Positions 1 to 9,452 of a DNA stretch of 64,000 nucleotides are shown in pieces; within the stretch, counting starts at the first letter, position 1; each line of letters begins with the position of its first letter. The notes beneath the pieces are model-generated. The model did no database searches, was not told the origin of the DNA, and was given only the letters and a program-made list of their open reading frames with translations. Made by a program: the position numbers and the translations under genes. Origin of the DNA: Paraglaciecola psychrophila 170 (GTDB taxonomy: Bacteria > Pseudomonadota > Gammaproteobacteria > Enterobacterales > Alteromonadaceae); the NCBI RefSeq assembly GCF_000347635.1, contig NC_020514.1, positions 2,170,001 to 2,234,000 of the forward strand, in the 5' to 3' direction.

Positions 1-58
1 TGAGTTATGCCACCAGATTCGCCGCTTATTATTTTATTTGCTTCTAATGTTTTAGATT

Positions 59-493
59 TCATCCATGAACCCGAACAGCAAGAACGTCTTGTTTCACGCC
101 ATGCAACACAGAATTGGCTGTTGAACCAAGCAGTAATTTAATGCCGCTTCTGCCATGTGTACCTATTACAATTAGGTCTCTATTTTTTTCATTGGCCATT
201 TCTTTTATCTCATCTGCCGCGACACCAATTTTCACAAAAACATTATGCTCATTAATACCAAATTCTGTGGCGATATCACTTAGTTTTTTATGGGCTAAGG
301 ACATGCGTTCAGAATCGTCTATCGCGTTGTATTCCATTGGATAAAGGTATGGTTGAATATGTGTTGTAGGTAGCAAGGTATACATCAATATTAAATCATC
401 AGGCGACTGAGAAACCGCTAATGCTTTGCGAATAATACTTTCGTGGGGTGCATTAACGTCTATTGCGACTAATATTTTTTTGTAATTACTCAT
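59..493 (-). CDS. Universal stress protein, UspA family
   Basis: A 144-residue single-domain universal stress protein, the usual length for the family. It opens with KKILVAIDVN, the first beta strand and its aspartate, and ends with the glycine-rich nucleotide-binding loop GTHGRSGIKLLLGS followed by the typical LAVRV strand. Family members are cytoplasmic dimers that bind ATP or other nucleotides and are induced by growth arrest and stress; the exact role here cannot be read. The ATG at 493 is the only start that keeps the first strand. The gene is monocistronic and points away from the next minus-strand gene, a broken acetyltransferase. Confidence 0.93.
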   Translation of the reverse strand: MSNYKKILVAIDVNAPHESIIRKALAVSQSPDDLILMYTLLPTTHIQPYLYPMEYNAIDDSERMSLAHKKLSDIATEFGINEHNVFVKIGVAADEIKEMANEKNRDLIVIGTHGRSGIKLLLGSTANSVLHGVKQDVLAVRVHG

Positions 494-599
494 CGTGTTT
501 ACTCCATTGAGTGTTTAAATTGTAGAACGATTTCATTGCTGATTTGTGTCTTTTAGTTATGATTAGTCGAAACTAAATAATGACCTTGACCATGTCATA

Positions 600-1135
600 C
601 TAAAGAGTCATCGAAAAAATAACTTGGCTTGAGTTTTTAGGATCAGTTATTGACGCCATGCCTAAAATTTCAGCTAGTTCCCGCATTTTATAGTTACTAC
701 AAAGTTCAATTAAGATAAGTTTTTTAATACTGTTAGTCCGTGCATGCTCGATCAAATGATTAGCTAGTTCTGTAGCGATACCCTGATGATGATACTCATC
801 CGACACAGTGACAGCCATTTCACGTTCATCTGGTTTAGAATCGATCGCGTAAAGGCAAATGCCGATTTTTTTTCGTTCCCTCCCTGTTGAATTGTCGCGA
901 TATAGGCCATGGAATTTATGTAATCGATATTATAAAGTGTCGAAATCATTGACGAAGATAATTCCATGCTACTGCTAAGGAAATTCTTATGCTTAGCTAG
1001 TGCTGAAAAATCCCGCATGAAAGCTGCCTCTATTTCTATGTCATCGGATGTAATCGGTCGAATAGTGACGTCTAAATCGCCAGCTTTTATATGTTTGTAA
1101 TCATTTTTGTCACTATTAATGAGCAGTTCTTTCAT
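600..1135 (-). pseudogene. GNAT-family N-acetyltransferase, frameshifted
   Basis: Two overlapping reading frames make one GNAT protein. The N-terminal part (start ATG at 1135) carries VTIRPITSDDIE, the usual first strand and helix of GNAT enzymes. The C-terminal part (600-818) carries the acetyl-CoA loop HHQGIATELANHLIEHA. The frames join near a run of eight T (about 872-879), so one base has been gained or lost there, by mutation or sequencing error. The substrate is unknown. A second, more decayed copy of the start of this gene lies at 4194-4475 with a similar upstream region, so the two are old duplicates. Confidence 0.75.
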
Positions 1136-1149
1136 GATTAATAACCCCT

Positions 1150-1176
1150 GTAAAACAAAGTAGTAGTTTGTTTTAC
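1150..1176. promoter_or_regulatory. Perfect 10-bp inverted repeat upstream of the GNAT gene
   Basis: GTAAAACAAA (1150-1159) and TTTGTTTTAC (1167-1176) are perfect inverted repeats with a 7-base spacer, 15 bases before the acetyltransferase start. Position and symmetry fit a repressor operator or a hairpin in the 5' leader. A degraded version follows the start of the second GNAT copy near 4485-4500. The binding protein is not known. Confidence 0.4.
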
Positions 1177-1204
1177 GCTTAATATATATATTGAGTTAGG
1201 TAAG

Positions 1205-1508
1205 CTCAATTAGGGGTATCCATGCACAAACTGTGGAAACCACGTAGTGATTTTAACCTCCACACTATTACTAACTCGCTTTTACCTGTGCCAGCAACAC
1301 TATTTTTTGTTAATGATTTTCACAGTGGAATACGAGGTATCTCCGATAACGTTAATACTAGTTCATAGGTAAGCTGTGTTTCTCGACGTCACACTTAGCA
1401 TAGTTGAATAACTCGGTTGCTATGATGTAATTGGTTTGGAACGGTTAATCGTGTTTAGAATATCCTTGATTCAGTCTAACCCTTGCAATGCATGTCATAT
1501 TTCTGATG
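1205..1508 (+). repeat. Intergenic element, copy A of three
   Basis: This non-coding stretch matches 4536-4740 and 8185-8493. All copies begin with CAATTAGGG and end with CATGTCATATTTCTGATG (here 1491-1508). Copies A and C also share a middle block around GGAATACGAGG, ATCTCC and TTAATACTAG. Each copy precedes a plus-strand gene; copy A is followed by the cysteine-repeat protein at 1644. Retention of separate conserved blocks, with divergence between them, suggests a regulatory region or small RNA rather than a decayed gene. No ORF is shared. Confidence 0.6.
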
Positions 1509-1643
1509 TACTGATGCTTTATCGGTGATATCCGCAACAAACAAATTTACGGTCAGTATCAAGGGCAAACGGTGCTGACAAAAATATGATCTCCAGGTGG
1601 GAGTTTTTGACTAAAGACAAATTAAGAAACAAGGGTTTAAATA

Positions 1644-2048
1644 ATGCACAGATATGTATTGATGGTTTTATTTACATGGGTGGTATTACTGGCAAGTAAT
1701 GTCAGAGCAAAAGATGTACAGCTTGTCCCTGGTGAAATATATAGTAAAGATAACTTTACTATTACATGTGGCCAATCGACAACTCATACCCCCTTGGCAC
1801 TGAACGACTGCCAGTATTGGGATGATTTTAGTAACAAGTGTCTGTTTGAGAAAACCACTTATTCGAATGAAAACCTTGAATGCGTTGAAAAATGTCAGCG
1901 CTGGGATAAGTTCACAAACACTTGTTTTTACCAATCAAAATGTACCTTCTATCCATCCCATATGACATTTGTGAGGACTACATGCGAAAAGTTTGACGAC
2001 TTCAATAATACTTGTTTGAAAATGAAGGATACAAAAATTGGGCGGTGA
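1644..2048 (+). CDS. Small secreted cysteine-repeat protein
   Basis: A 134-residue protein with a clear Sec signal peptide: basic start, a hydrophobic core around VLMVLFTWVVLLA and a cleavage-like site after VRA near residue 22. The mature part has three 11-residue repeats of the form C-x2-[WF]-D-x-F-x-N-x-C: CQYWDDFSNKC (56-66), CQRWDKFTNTC (84-94) and CEKFDDFNNTC (114-124). Several other cysteines could form disulfides in the periplasm. I do not recognise the family. It lies 135 bases downstream of the three-copy intergenic element, as the PsiE and Dps genes do in their own contexts, so shared stress control is possible. A weak AAGGG lies before the ATG. Confidence 0.65.
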   Translation: MHRYVLMVLFTWVVLLASNVRAKDVQLVPGEIYSKDNFTITCGQSTTHTPLALNDCQYWDDFSNKCLFEKTTYSNENLECVEKCQRWDKFTNTCFYQSKCTFYPSHMTFVRTTCEKFDDFNNTCLKMKDTKIGR

Positions 2049-2150
2049 GATGAAAAAGGCCAAACAGATGTAAACTTTGTTTAATAGAGCAGTTGTACAT
2101 TTTGTGATGATGAAGTTGTATTGAACTTGGACGCCACAGAAAGACGTACG

Positions 2151-2230
2151 TTGGTTGATGCACACTTAGTCTAATGAGGATTTACATGTGTTTCACGAAA
2201 CAAGATACAAAATTATTTATGTCTAAACAC
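2151..2230 (+). repeat. Intergenic repeat, first of a pair
   Basis: This stretch resembles 7770-7850. Both contain a TTGG-TGATGCACA-like block, then AATGAGGATTTACA, then an A+T-rich block ending in a TATGTCTA- or TATGTTCTA-like string. No ORF is shared. It could be a fragment of a duplicated gene end or a leader. Together with the other repeats it points to segmental duplication in this stress-gene region. Confidence 0.4.
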
Positions 2231-2518
2231 TAGGCGCTTTAAAAGGAAGAGCGACAATAATACTTGATGCATAAACGCGTCATACGACGCTCTAAACGTG
2301 CCACAAAAAAGGATATGGAAATAGTAGTGCAGTTCGATGTTTCTGGTAAGGTGATATAATCCTGGTCTCAGGTAATGTTTAAGGTTAACGTCACTCCCAT
2401 TATGTTAGCCAAGGTTTCAAACAATAAAACTGTCGCCATAATTGACGCGTCAATAAAACAATCTAAAAAGTTACCAGACGAGAAATATAAAGGTTAACTC
2501 GGGATAGAGGCTGCGAAA

Positions 2519-2649
2519 TGTCTCATTATAAATTGTTCACACTTGCGACGGATATTCAAGTCTACTTCTGCGTTCCAATGTCAGCGAGGCACGAATAAAA
2601 AATATCAACCGCTTATTGCAACAAGGTTTCCCTAAAGGAACAGACTAAA
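2519..2649 (+). pseudogene. IS30-family transposase remnant (C-terminal end)
   Basis: Read across two frame changes, this stretch gives IQVYFCVPMS, then QRGTN, then NINRLLQQGFPKGTD. That matches the end of IS30-family DDE transposases, where the last catalytic glutamate region reads W-x-RGTNEN-x-N-x-L-[RL]-R-x-[YF]-FPKGTD. The N-terminal two thirds and both ends of the element are missing. It is inert. The rest of 2231-2518 holds only short broken frames that I cannot assign. Confidence 0.5.
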
Positions 2650-2688
2650 GTATGTATTTAAATTCGAAATTAATAAGTCGACTACTTA

Positions 2689-4166
2689 TTAATTTTTCGA
2701 AGAAAACAGCAAAATAAACACTCCCAAAATACTTGCGATTAATGAGCCCAATAATATTCCTAGCTTTGCTTGTTCAATTAACTCAGCTTGCCCTTCGAAC
2801 GCCAACACAGAAATAAACAAAGACATTGTAAACCCGACTCCGGCTAAAAAACCGACCCCAACTATTTGAGAAAAGCTCACACTAGAGGGCAATCTTACTA
2901 AGCCCATTTTCAAACCTAGCCAAGCAAACAGGCTTATACCAATGTCTTTTCCTAAAACCAACGCAAGCATTATTGCCAGCGTAATCAAAGCATCGTCTAC
3001 TCTTGGAACTGCAGTGGGTAGCATGGCCCCAGCATTTAAAAACGAAGGTAAAGGTAAGATAATTAGGCTTGCTGGCTTATCTAGAGTGGAGCCTTAATGT
3101 AAAATTGGTGCGGTGGATAGCTTAGCAATATCCTCAGCCTCTTCAGCAAGGGTGTGTTGCTTTCCATTCTCTATAATAGTTTTGTGCGGGTCATCCATCA
3201 CTTTAAAATTTTCAACGACACTTTCCATTTTTTTTCGAAACCAAATTTTATTAGCATGTGGGCACGTAGGTACCATCATGGCAGCCAGAATACCCGTGGT
3301 TGTGGCATGAACACCTGATTGAAGAATGAACCACCACAGCAAAATGCCACTGGCTAAGTAAAAAATAGGTTTTTTATCCCTAAAAGGTTCATTAAGAGTA
3401 TTGATCGTAATGTGAGACCAGCCCAAGCAAGTGACTCGCCAACAATCTACTCAGTATAAAAAAGGCTAATCACTGCCACAGTTCACATATCATCTACAAT
3501 GGCTAATCCTGTCAGGATTACGAAAATTGCGCGCGGTGCTTTTACGCCTAAAAGCGTCAGAATGCTGATCGCAAAGGCTGCATCTGTCGCCATGGGTATG
3601 CCCCAACATTGATAAGCATCGGAATTACCATACCAAATGATGGATATATAAATAAGCGCGAGTAACAGCATTTCACCCAGTGCCATCGCAATCACCAATC
3701 CGGCATCTTTAATGTTACTCAGCGCACCGACTAAAATTTCATATTTTATTTTTAAACCTAAAATGAAAAAAAACAACGCTATTAATCCATCATTTATCCA
3801 ATAATGTATAATGACGCTAATCCATAAGACTATTTTAATTTCAGTGGGATGTGTTGCATTTTTTCACTAAGTGGCAGCAGTAGGACTAAAACCAATAACA
3901 AACCAAACAAGCGAGGAAGCAAAGCCCAAACCTGACCATCGGCTTCCCAAAATGACCAGATAATCGTGATCATATAGGTCACGATGTAAAGCCAAACACC
4001 AATAAATTGTTACCTGAATATCAACCAACCAGCTACAACTAGCATGGAGCCAGCCAGAGCATAATAAACAGAGCCTCCAAGCCACCGAAGATAAATGCCG
4101 CCAACTGACATTGGTAGACCCAAAAAATGCAATAAACAGCCTTAATATTTTGATCATCCTATTCAC
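2689..4166 (-). pseudogene. nhaA: NhaA Na+/H+ antiporter, multiply frameshifted
   Basis: Four fragments in different frames together cover a NhaA-type antiporter. The piece at 3483-3776 has FFFILGLKIKYEIL, MATDAAFAISILTLLG and the paired aspartates of GLAIVDDM, which in NhaA carry the transported ions. The piece at 3094-3426 has LQSGVHATTTGILAAMMVP, and 2689-3024 has the last helices with GFLAGVGFTMSLFI. The 5' part (3867-4166) is scrambled. The whole adds up to about 440 residues, near family length, but with at least three frame changes plus stops it cannot make a working protein. NhaA exchanges Na+ for protons at high pH. A second Na+/H+ antiporter, NhaC-type at 6063, is also frameshifted. 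Confidence 0.8.
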
Positions 4167-4193
4167 CTCTCAAATATTAATTTCAAAAAATTA

Positions 4194-4475
4194 TTATTGT
4201 CTTTTTGTCTTAGATGCGGCTCTTGGTTTCTGAGCCGGAGTGAACATCCCTGAAGGAAATTCACCGTTTTTGTGTTCCTCCCAGAGCGTTAGGCGCACTG
4301 ACTCGAAACTTTTGCGCAACGAACTTCTGTTCCCAGAAGTTGGCTTCGAACTGATGCTGAACGCAAAAATCTTACTCCCGTCGTGGTCACAAGAACTCCT
4401 ATGAACCGGCCGAAAGGTGATGTATGAATGGCCAATTTTTATATATTTGTAATCATTGGTGAGTCGTACCTTCAT
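4194..4475 (-). pseudogene. Truncated second copy of the GNAT gene
   Basis: From an ATG at 4475 the product opens MKVRLTNDYKYIKIGHSYI-TFRPV, which aligns with the start of the GNAT protein at 1135 (NDYKHIKAGDLDVTIRP). After about 27 residues the resemblance ends and a serine- and lysine-rich tail follows, ending SGMFTPAQKPRAASKTKRQ. The acetyl-CoA loop is missing. The upstream DNA also resembles that of the first copy. I read it as a duplicate whose 3' part was replaced by unrelated DNA. The tail itself is not recognised. Confidence 0.45.
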
Positions 4476-4535
4476 GACCATACCCCGTGTAAAACAAATT
4501 AGTGAACCCAACATATATATTTCATTCGATATGCA

Positions 4536-4740
4536 CAATTAGGGGTATCCATTCAAAATTGTGGAAAATACGAAGAGATTTCTGGGTTCACCTTATGACT
4601 AACTGTGTTTCTAATACGCAGTCACAAACAACATCGCAGTATATTTCGATTGCTTTGAGGTTGTTTTTTGGAGCAGGTAATTATGTTTAGAATATTCTTG
4701 ATTCAGTCAAACTCTTGTAAAACATGTCATATTTCTGATG
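4536..4740 (+). repeat. Intergenic element, copy B of three
   Basis: Starts with CAATTAGGGGTATCCA as in copy A and ends with CATGTCATATTTCTGATG (4723-4740). It shares TTTAGAATAT-CTTGATTCAGTC with copy A just before the end block. The central ~100 bases seen in copies A and C are absent. The next plus-strand gene is the PsiE-family gene at 5019. From 4741 to 5018 I see no gene. Confidence 0.6.
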
Positions 4741-5018
4741 CATAGACGGATATAAATATGAATTCTCAACTAAAATTAAGCCTTGTCGCTAGACATCTAA
4801 AAGAAAGAATGAAAAACGTTACAATTTGGTAAACCAGCAGTGCAATTTTACCAACGCGTTGCATTGACAGACTATTATTCAGCGTAAATTTCATGCAATA
4901 TTATTTCACGGCTCTGTATTTGGACCAAATGTTCTTATCAACAATATTTTTAAAGCAACATTTGACCCAACCTGGTCCGAACACAAATTTTCTTTTACTG
5001 ACGAAATGAGTTTTATGT

Positions 5019-5474
5019 ATGGCTTCAAACAAAAAGTATGACGAAAACGAAAATTCAGATAGAAACTCTAATGATATTAATCAGTCTGAAGGTCCCGATG
5101 TGGGAAAAACTGAAAGGTCTTTGGTGCTAGGCGTTTTTCATCTAATTGAGCGGATAATACTCTTCATCGTCGTTTTGATGACTATGGGAGCCGTCGTCTT
5201 TGAGATTCACGCAATTTATATTGCACAGACGATCAGCCTCGCCGACATACTGTTGATGTTTCTTTATCTAGAGGTTATTGGCATGGTGGCTGTATTTTAC
5301 TCGGACCGACGCTCGGCGTTCGTTTACCCTATTTTTATTGCGATTACGGCACTGGCTCGATTAATTGTTCTGCAGGGCAAAGATATGGCCCCTGAAAATA
5401 TTTTGTATGAGGCAATCGCCATCTTTATTCTTGCTATTGCTGCAATCGTACTTATCCGAATGCGAATTGAATGA
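5019..5474 (+). CDS. psiE: PsiE-family inner membrane protein
   Basis: A 151-residue protein of the phosphate-starvation-inducible PsiE family. After a charged, asparagine-rich cytoplasmic N-terminus of about 30 residues come four predicted membrane segments (about residues 38-58, 66-86, 95-113 and 128-147). The family signature LLMFLYLEVIGMVAVFY lies in the second and ITALARLIVL in the third. The molecular function of PsiE is unknown; in E. coli it is induced by phosphate limitation. Here the gene stands alone after copy B of the intergenic element, so stress or starvation control is plausible. The symbol is by family, not proven orthology. Confidence 0.8.
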   Translation: MASNKKYDENENSDRNSNDINQSEGPDVGKTERSLVLGVFHLIERIILFIVVLMTMGAVVFEIHAIYIAQTISLADILLMFLYLEVIGMVAVFYSDRRSAFVYPIFIAITALARLIVLQGKDMAPENILYEAIAIFILAIAAIVLIRMRIE

Positions 5475-6062
5475 CGGTTGTAAAGAAGAAATGTACTGGT
5501 TATGAGACACTTATTTTATGCAACGTTCGATTTTTAATAAGCCATCATTATAGAAACTGAACTTGAATCATTAGTAGTTATTAGTCAAGTACATCGCTTT
5601 ATTTAAGACATTGTTAAACACTACCTGCCTTTAGGTAGGATAAGATAACATAATACAAAAAGCCGAATTTGTACTTAATTCACCCAAGTACTCATAATAA
5701 AATTATGCTCAACGTTGTCGCTTTTACTCTGAAATAGGGGATGTAAAATTAGCTTTGTTAAATTAAAACGTAATGACGGCTAAGGTCTTTTTACCGTTCG
5801 TAATTTAAGTTCCTCCAGAGGTCAGTTCAGTGACTATAACGGCATAAAGTCCACGTTTTTTTGAATGCATTATGTACAGCTTTTATTGTTTTTGTACTTT
5901 ACTTTTCATCACTCAACTTGAGGTTTTTCGCCATTAATTTTAACTCTTTGACACTTTTCCTTGTAAGAAAAATGTAAGGGTGTCGAGAATTAATTTAGAG
6001 GTAAGGATACCAATAATTTTTTGTTGAATAAAATTTATGAATAACAAACATGAGGTATTTAA
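5475..6062. other. Intergenic stretch, no gene seen
   Basis: A 588-base A+T-rich gap. It contains a short hairpin around CTACCTGCCTTTAGGTAG (about 5619-5638), which may end the PsiE transcript, though the T tract is poor. The last 60 bases contain a GAGG ribosome-binding site for the NhaC start. No ORF with family resemblance was found on either strand. Confidence 0.35.
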
Positions 6063-7611
6063 ATGAAACTGTCAGAACATGCAAAACCAGGCTTATTACT
6101 TGCTTTGACCCCAGTTGTGTTAACTCTGCTAATTCTTGGGACGCAAATTTTTTACTTTGGTGTGTTCGAACCACATATTCCTCTTGCCATTGGCTTAGCT
6201 ATCACTAGTGTTGTTGGTATTAAGCTAGGGCTTAGTTGGAAGGGTATAGAGAAGGGCATTTTTCACGTTATTCACGTCGCTTTACCTTCGGTATCTGTTT
6301 TAATAACAGTTGGGATGATCATTGGCGTTTGGATTGCCAGCGGTACGGTACCAAGTATTATCTATTTCGGCTTAAAAGTACTTTCGCCTGAACTATTCCT
6401 GGCTGCTGGCATGGGAATTTGCGCCTTAGTTTCCCTTTCTCTTGGCACTAGCTGGGCGAGTGTAGGTACTGTTGGTTTGGCCTTAATGGGAATTGGAGAA
6501 GGCTTCGATATCCCTGCATATTGGACAGCTGGCGCTGTAGTTTCAGGTGCATTTTTTGGTGATAAAATTTCGCCACTTTCCGACACCACTAATTTAGCCC
6601 CTGCGGTTACAGGCACCGACGTTTTTTCTCATATAAAAAATATGATGGCAACTACCATCCCAGCTATGCTTATCGCTCTTATTATATATTTGTTAGTTGG
6701 ATTTTTCGTAATCGACACTCAAAGCATTTCATTTGAAAAGATCAACGACATCACTAATGCTTTAGATGAAAACTTTTATATTTCAGGATGGGTATTATTG
6801 CCAGCTTTGATTGTGATGGGCTTAGCTATAAAAAAAATATCCTCCCATGCCATCACTATTCGCCGGCGTTTTAGCGGGCGGGGCAACGGCAATGATTGTT
6901 CAAGGGCAGAGTCTACAATCAATTTTTGATTTTGCGAACAATGGCTATTCAATAAACACCGGTATTGGAGAAATTGATAGCCTGTTAAATCGAGGTGGTA
7001 TTCAATCCATGATGTGGACGATTTCCTTAATATTGATTGCTTTAGGCTTTGGCGGTGCGCTAGAGAAAACAGGCTGTTTGAAAACGATTATTAATGCCAT
7101 TAAGAGTAAAGTCAGTAGTTTTGCTGGCACTCAAACTGCCGCTATTGGAACCGCGTTTGCGACTAACCTAGTAGCTGGCGACCCCTACTTATCCATCGCT
7201 TTACCGGGAAGAATGTATTCACCGGTTTACCGTGGTATGGGTTATTCAACTTTGAATCTATCACGTGGAATTGAAGAAGGCGGAACATTAATGTCTCCGC
7301 TAATTCCATGGAATGCGGGTGGTGCATTTGTAATTTCAGCTCTCGGTCTTGGTATTGCCGATGGTAATATAGAAAATCTTTTGTATATCCCCCTTGCTTT
7401 TGCCTGCTGGACGGCACCCCTGATTGGAATTTTCTATGCTTATACGGGGTTATTCTCGCCAAAAGCAACAGACGAAGAAAAAGAACAATGGGAGTCCGCT
7501 GGTGAAGCAATAGCCGAATTTAATTCTGATGGTACGCCAAAAGTCGAAGATGAAGACAAAGACACTGAGAAAGAAGGTGTCGATAACGATTCAGATAAAA
7601 GTGGGCAATAG
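6063..7611 (+). CDS. nhaC: NhaC-family Na+/H+ antiporter (one frameshift)
   Basis: Two overlapping frames (6063-6929 and 6847-7611) form one NhaC-type antiporter of about 515 residues with roughly eleven membrane helices. Typical NhaC stretches are present: GTSWASVGTVGLALMGIG, GAFFGDKISPLSDTTNLAP, GTAFATNLVAGDPYLSIAL and EEGGTLMSPLIPWNAGGAF. The frames join at the A8 run near 6832-6839; removing one A gives a smooth product (IKKYPPMPSLFAGV). This is either a single-base mutation that kills the gene or a sequencing error. The C-terminal tail is very acidic and probably cytoplasmic. The predicted role is Na+ export in exchange for protons. GAGG precedes the ATG. Confidence 0.85.
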
Positions 7612-7769
7612 CTATAACATATTTATTTAAGCTCCGGATAAATTCGTTCTGCATGGAAATAGATGGCAAGGAACTTGATGACACCAAAGGCGCCATCGTA
7701 AATAAATAGAATCAGACCCGCTCGGTTTTAAAACGTGCAGATTTCACTGCAGCCAACTCGGTGTGGTTG

Positions 7770-7850
7770 TTGGCTAATGCACATTTATTCGAATGAGGAT
7801 TTACAGGTGTATTACAAAGCTAAATATAAACAAATTATGTTCTATTAAAC
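7770..7850 (+). repeat. Intergenic repeat, second of a pair
   Basis: The partner of 2151-2230: AATGAGGATTTACA and the A+T-rich block that follows are shared. The stretch just before it (7640-7700) contains a short open frame MEIDGKELDDTKGAIVNK ending in a stop, which may be a gene remnant but is not assignable. Confidence 0.38.
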
Positions 7851-7851
7851 G

Positions 7852-8025
7852 TTACATTATAGAAAACATGACAGTGTCGATAATATGGATAACGCCGTTT
7901 GAAGTCATGATATCCGTTTGAAACACACTTGCATTGATGACTTTTACGTCATCTGACTTATTAATCACTATATCGTTGCCTTAAATAGTTTTAGCTTTAT
8001 TCCATTTCACGACATCTGCTGCCAT
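7852..8025 (-). pseudogene. Fasciclin-domain protein fragment
   Basis: From an ATG at 8025 the frame reads MAADVVKWNKAKTI, a stop, then GNDIVINKSDDVKVINASVF and TDIMTSNGVIHIIDTVMF. The second part is the end of a fasciclin (FAS1) domain, whose hallmark is the H2-like motif SNGVIH-[IV]-ID-x-V-[LM]. A full FAS1 protein would be about 160 residues; only the last third is present and one stop interrupts it. Intact relatives are secreted adhesion proteins. This is a relic. Confidence 0.6.
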
Positions 8026-8184
8026 TAGTTTACTCCCTAAAAAATGGTAGATAGATGTAGCCGCCAGTTTTGTATTTATGACCGTCAGCTAGTTGATAAG
8101 TCATTATTGATTTTCGCGTGCAATGCAAACAAGTAGTCAGTTAATCACTCAGTTAATCACTCAATTTAAATCTTACATTCGAAA

Positions 8185-8493
8185 AGTACAATTAGGGATG
8201 TCAAAACCCAAATTGTGAGAGTTACGTGGAGATATTGCTCTCATGTTACGACTAACTTGATTTTATCTGTGTTAAAAAACCTAATTTTTGATACGGGTTT
8301 TCCACAATGGAATACGAGGAATCTCCAATAACATTAATACTAGCTCAGAGATAATCTATATTTAAAATACGTAGTCATTCAGAGCATCGCAGCTTATCTG
8401 GAGTGTCTTAATGAAATTAGTTTGAGAAAGTCACTATGTCTAAAATACTCTTGTTTCGGTCTTAGCCTTGCAAGACATGTCATATTTCTGATG
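8185..8493 (+). repeat. Intergenic element, copy C of three
   Basis: Begins with ACAATTAGGG and ends with CATGTCATATTTCTGATG (8476-8493). Its middle contains TGGAATACGAGGAATCTCC and TTAATACTAG, nearly identical to copy A at 1325-1361. The element precedes the Dps gene at 8675. Of the rest of 7612-8674, only the fasciclin remnant and the short repeat are recognisable. Confidence 0.6.
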
Positions 8494-8674
8494 TGTTTAA
8501 TGGCACAGTTAATCCACGTTTAAGACTTTCTCATCAAAATACTTTATTTCAACAGATGACAAGTTTATCAGCATTTATATTTGCATTTAGAGTAGCTAAA
8601 TTATAAGCACCAATTAATCACATTGATAAACACCGAAGGTTTCATTTTGACTATAAAACAAGATAGGAAATACT

Positions 8675-9148
8675 ATGACTAATATAGATATTGGCTTAAG
8701 CGCTAATAATAGGAAACAAACAGCTGAAGAGTTAAGCAAACTCTTAGCTGATTCGTATACTTTGTATTTGCAAACACACAACTTTCATTGGAATGTAACG
8801 GGGTTGCACTTTCGCGAATTACACTTAATGTTCGAAGAACACTATACTGAATTAGCAATAGCCGTAGACGATATCGCCGAACGTATACGTACCTTAGATT
8901 TTGTAGCTCCAGGCACTTACAAAGAGTTTTCCAAGTTGAGTTCCATTGAAGAAGTTGAGGGGGTCCCGACTGCAAGCGATATGATTATAATATTAACCGA
9001 AAGTCACGAACGAGTGATCAGAACCGCTCGTGACGTTTTGAAAATCGCACAAATCTCAGCAGATGAATCAACCGTATCTCTTGTGACCGACCGAATGCGT
9101 GTGCATGAAAAGGCCTTATGGATGTTGAGAGCAATGACAAAGACTTAA
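8675..9148 (+). CDS. dps: Dps-family ferritin-like DNA protection protein
   Basis: A 157-residue four-helix ferritin-like protein of normal Dps length. The ferroxidase ligands lie in the usual segments: [12 protein letters not shown] in helix A and [22 protein letters not shown] in helix B. Dps dodecamers oxidise Fe(II) with hydrogen peroxide, store iron and protect DNA in starved cells. The short N-terminus ([15 protein letters not shown]) lacks a lysine-rich tail, so DNA binding may be weak. AGGAAA lies seven bases before the ATG. The gene stands alone behind copy C of the intergenic element, in keeping with stress induction. Confidence 0.92.
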   Translation: MTNIDIGLSANNRKQTAEELSKLLADSYTLYLQTHNFHWNVTGLHFRELHLMFEEHYTELAIAVDDIAERIRTLDFVAPGTYKEFSKLSSIEEVEGVPTASDMIIILTESHERVIRTARDVLKIAQISADESTVSLVTDRMRVHEKALWMLRAMTKT

Positions 9149-9452
9149 CAATTGCGTTCGATAATCAATGCGTCCAAGTAATAAGAATACCGGCTATAAA
9201 TACAATAATTGGTAAGCAGAATGAGGCATTTGTGATAAGTGTTTTTTGACGATCTATGATGCTATCTTAATTATTAATCGAGCACTTAACAAATCTCTCC
9301 AATCTGAAGACGGCGATTGTAGGTGTAGTTAATGAAATAGCAAATACTGTTGTCAAAAATTAATAACGTTATTAGATCCTAAATGTGGTCTAGCCATTTT
9401 GAACTTATAAGTATTTTTAAACCAAAAAAGCATTCCAAAAAAGGGGAATAAA

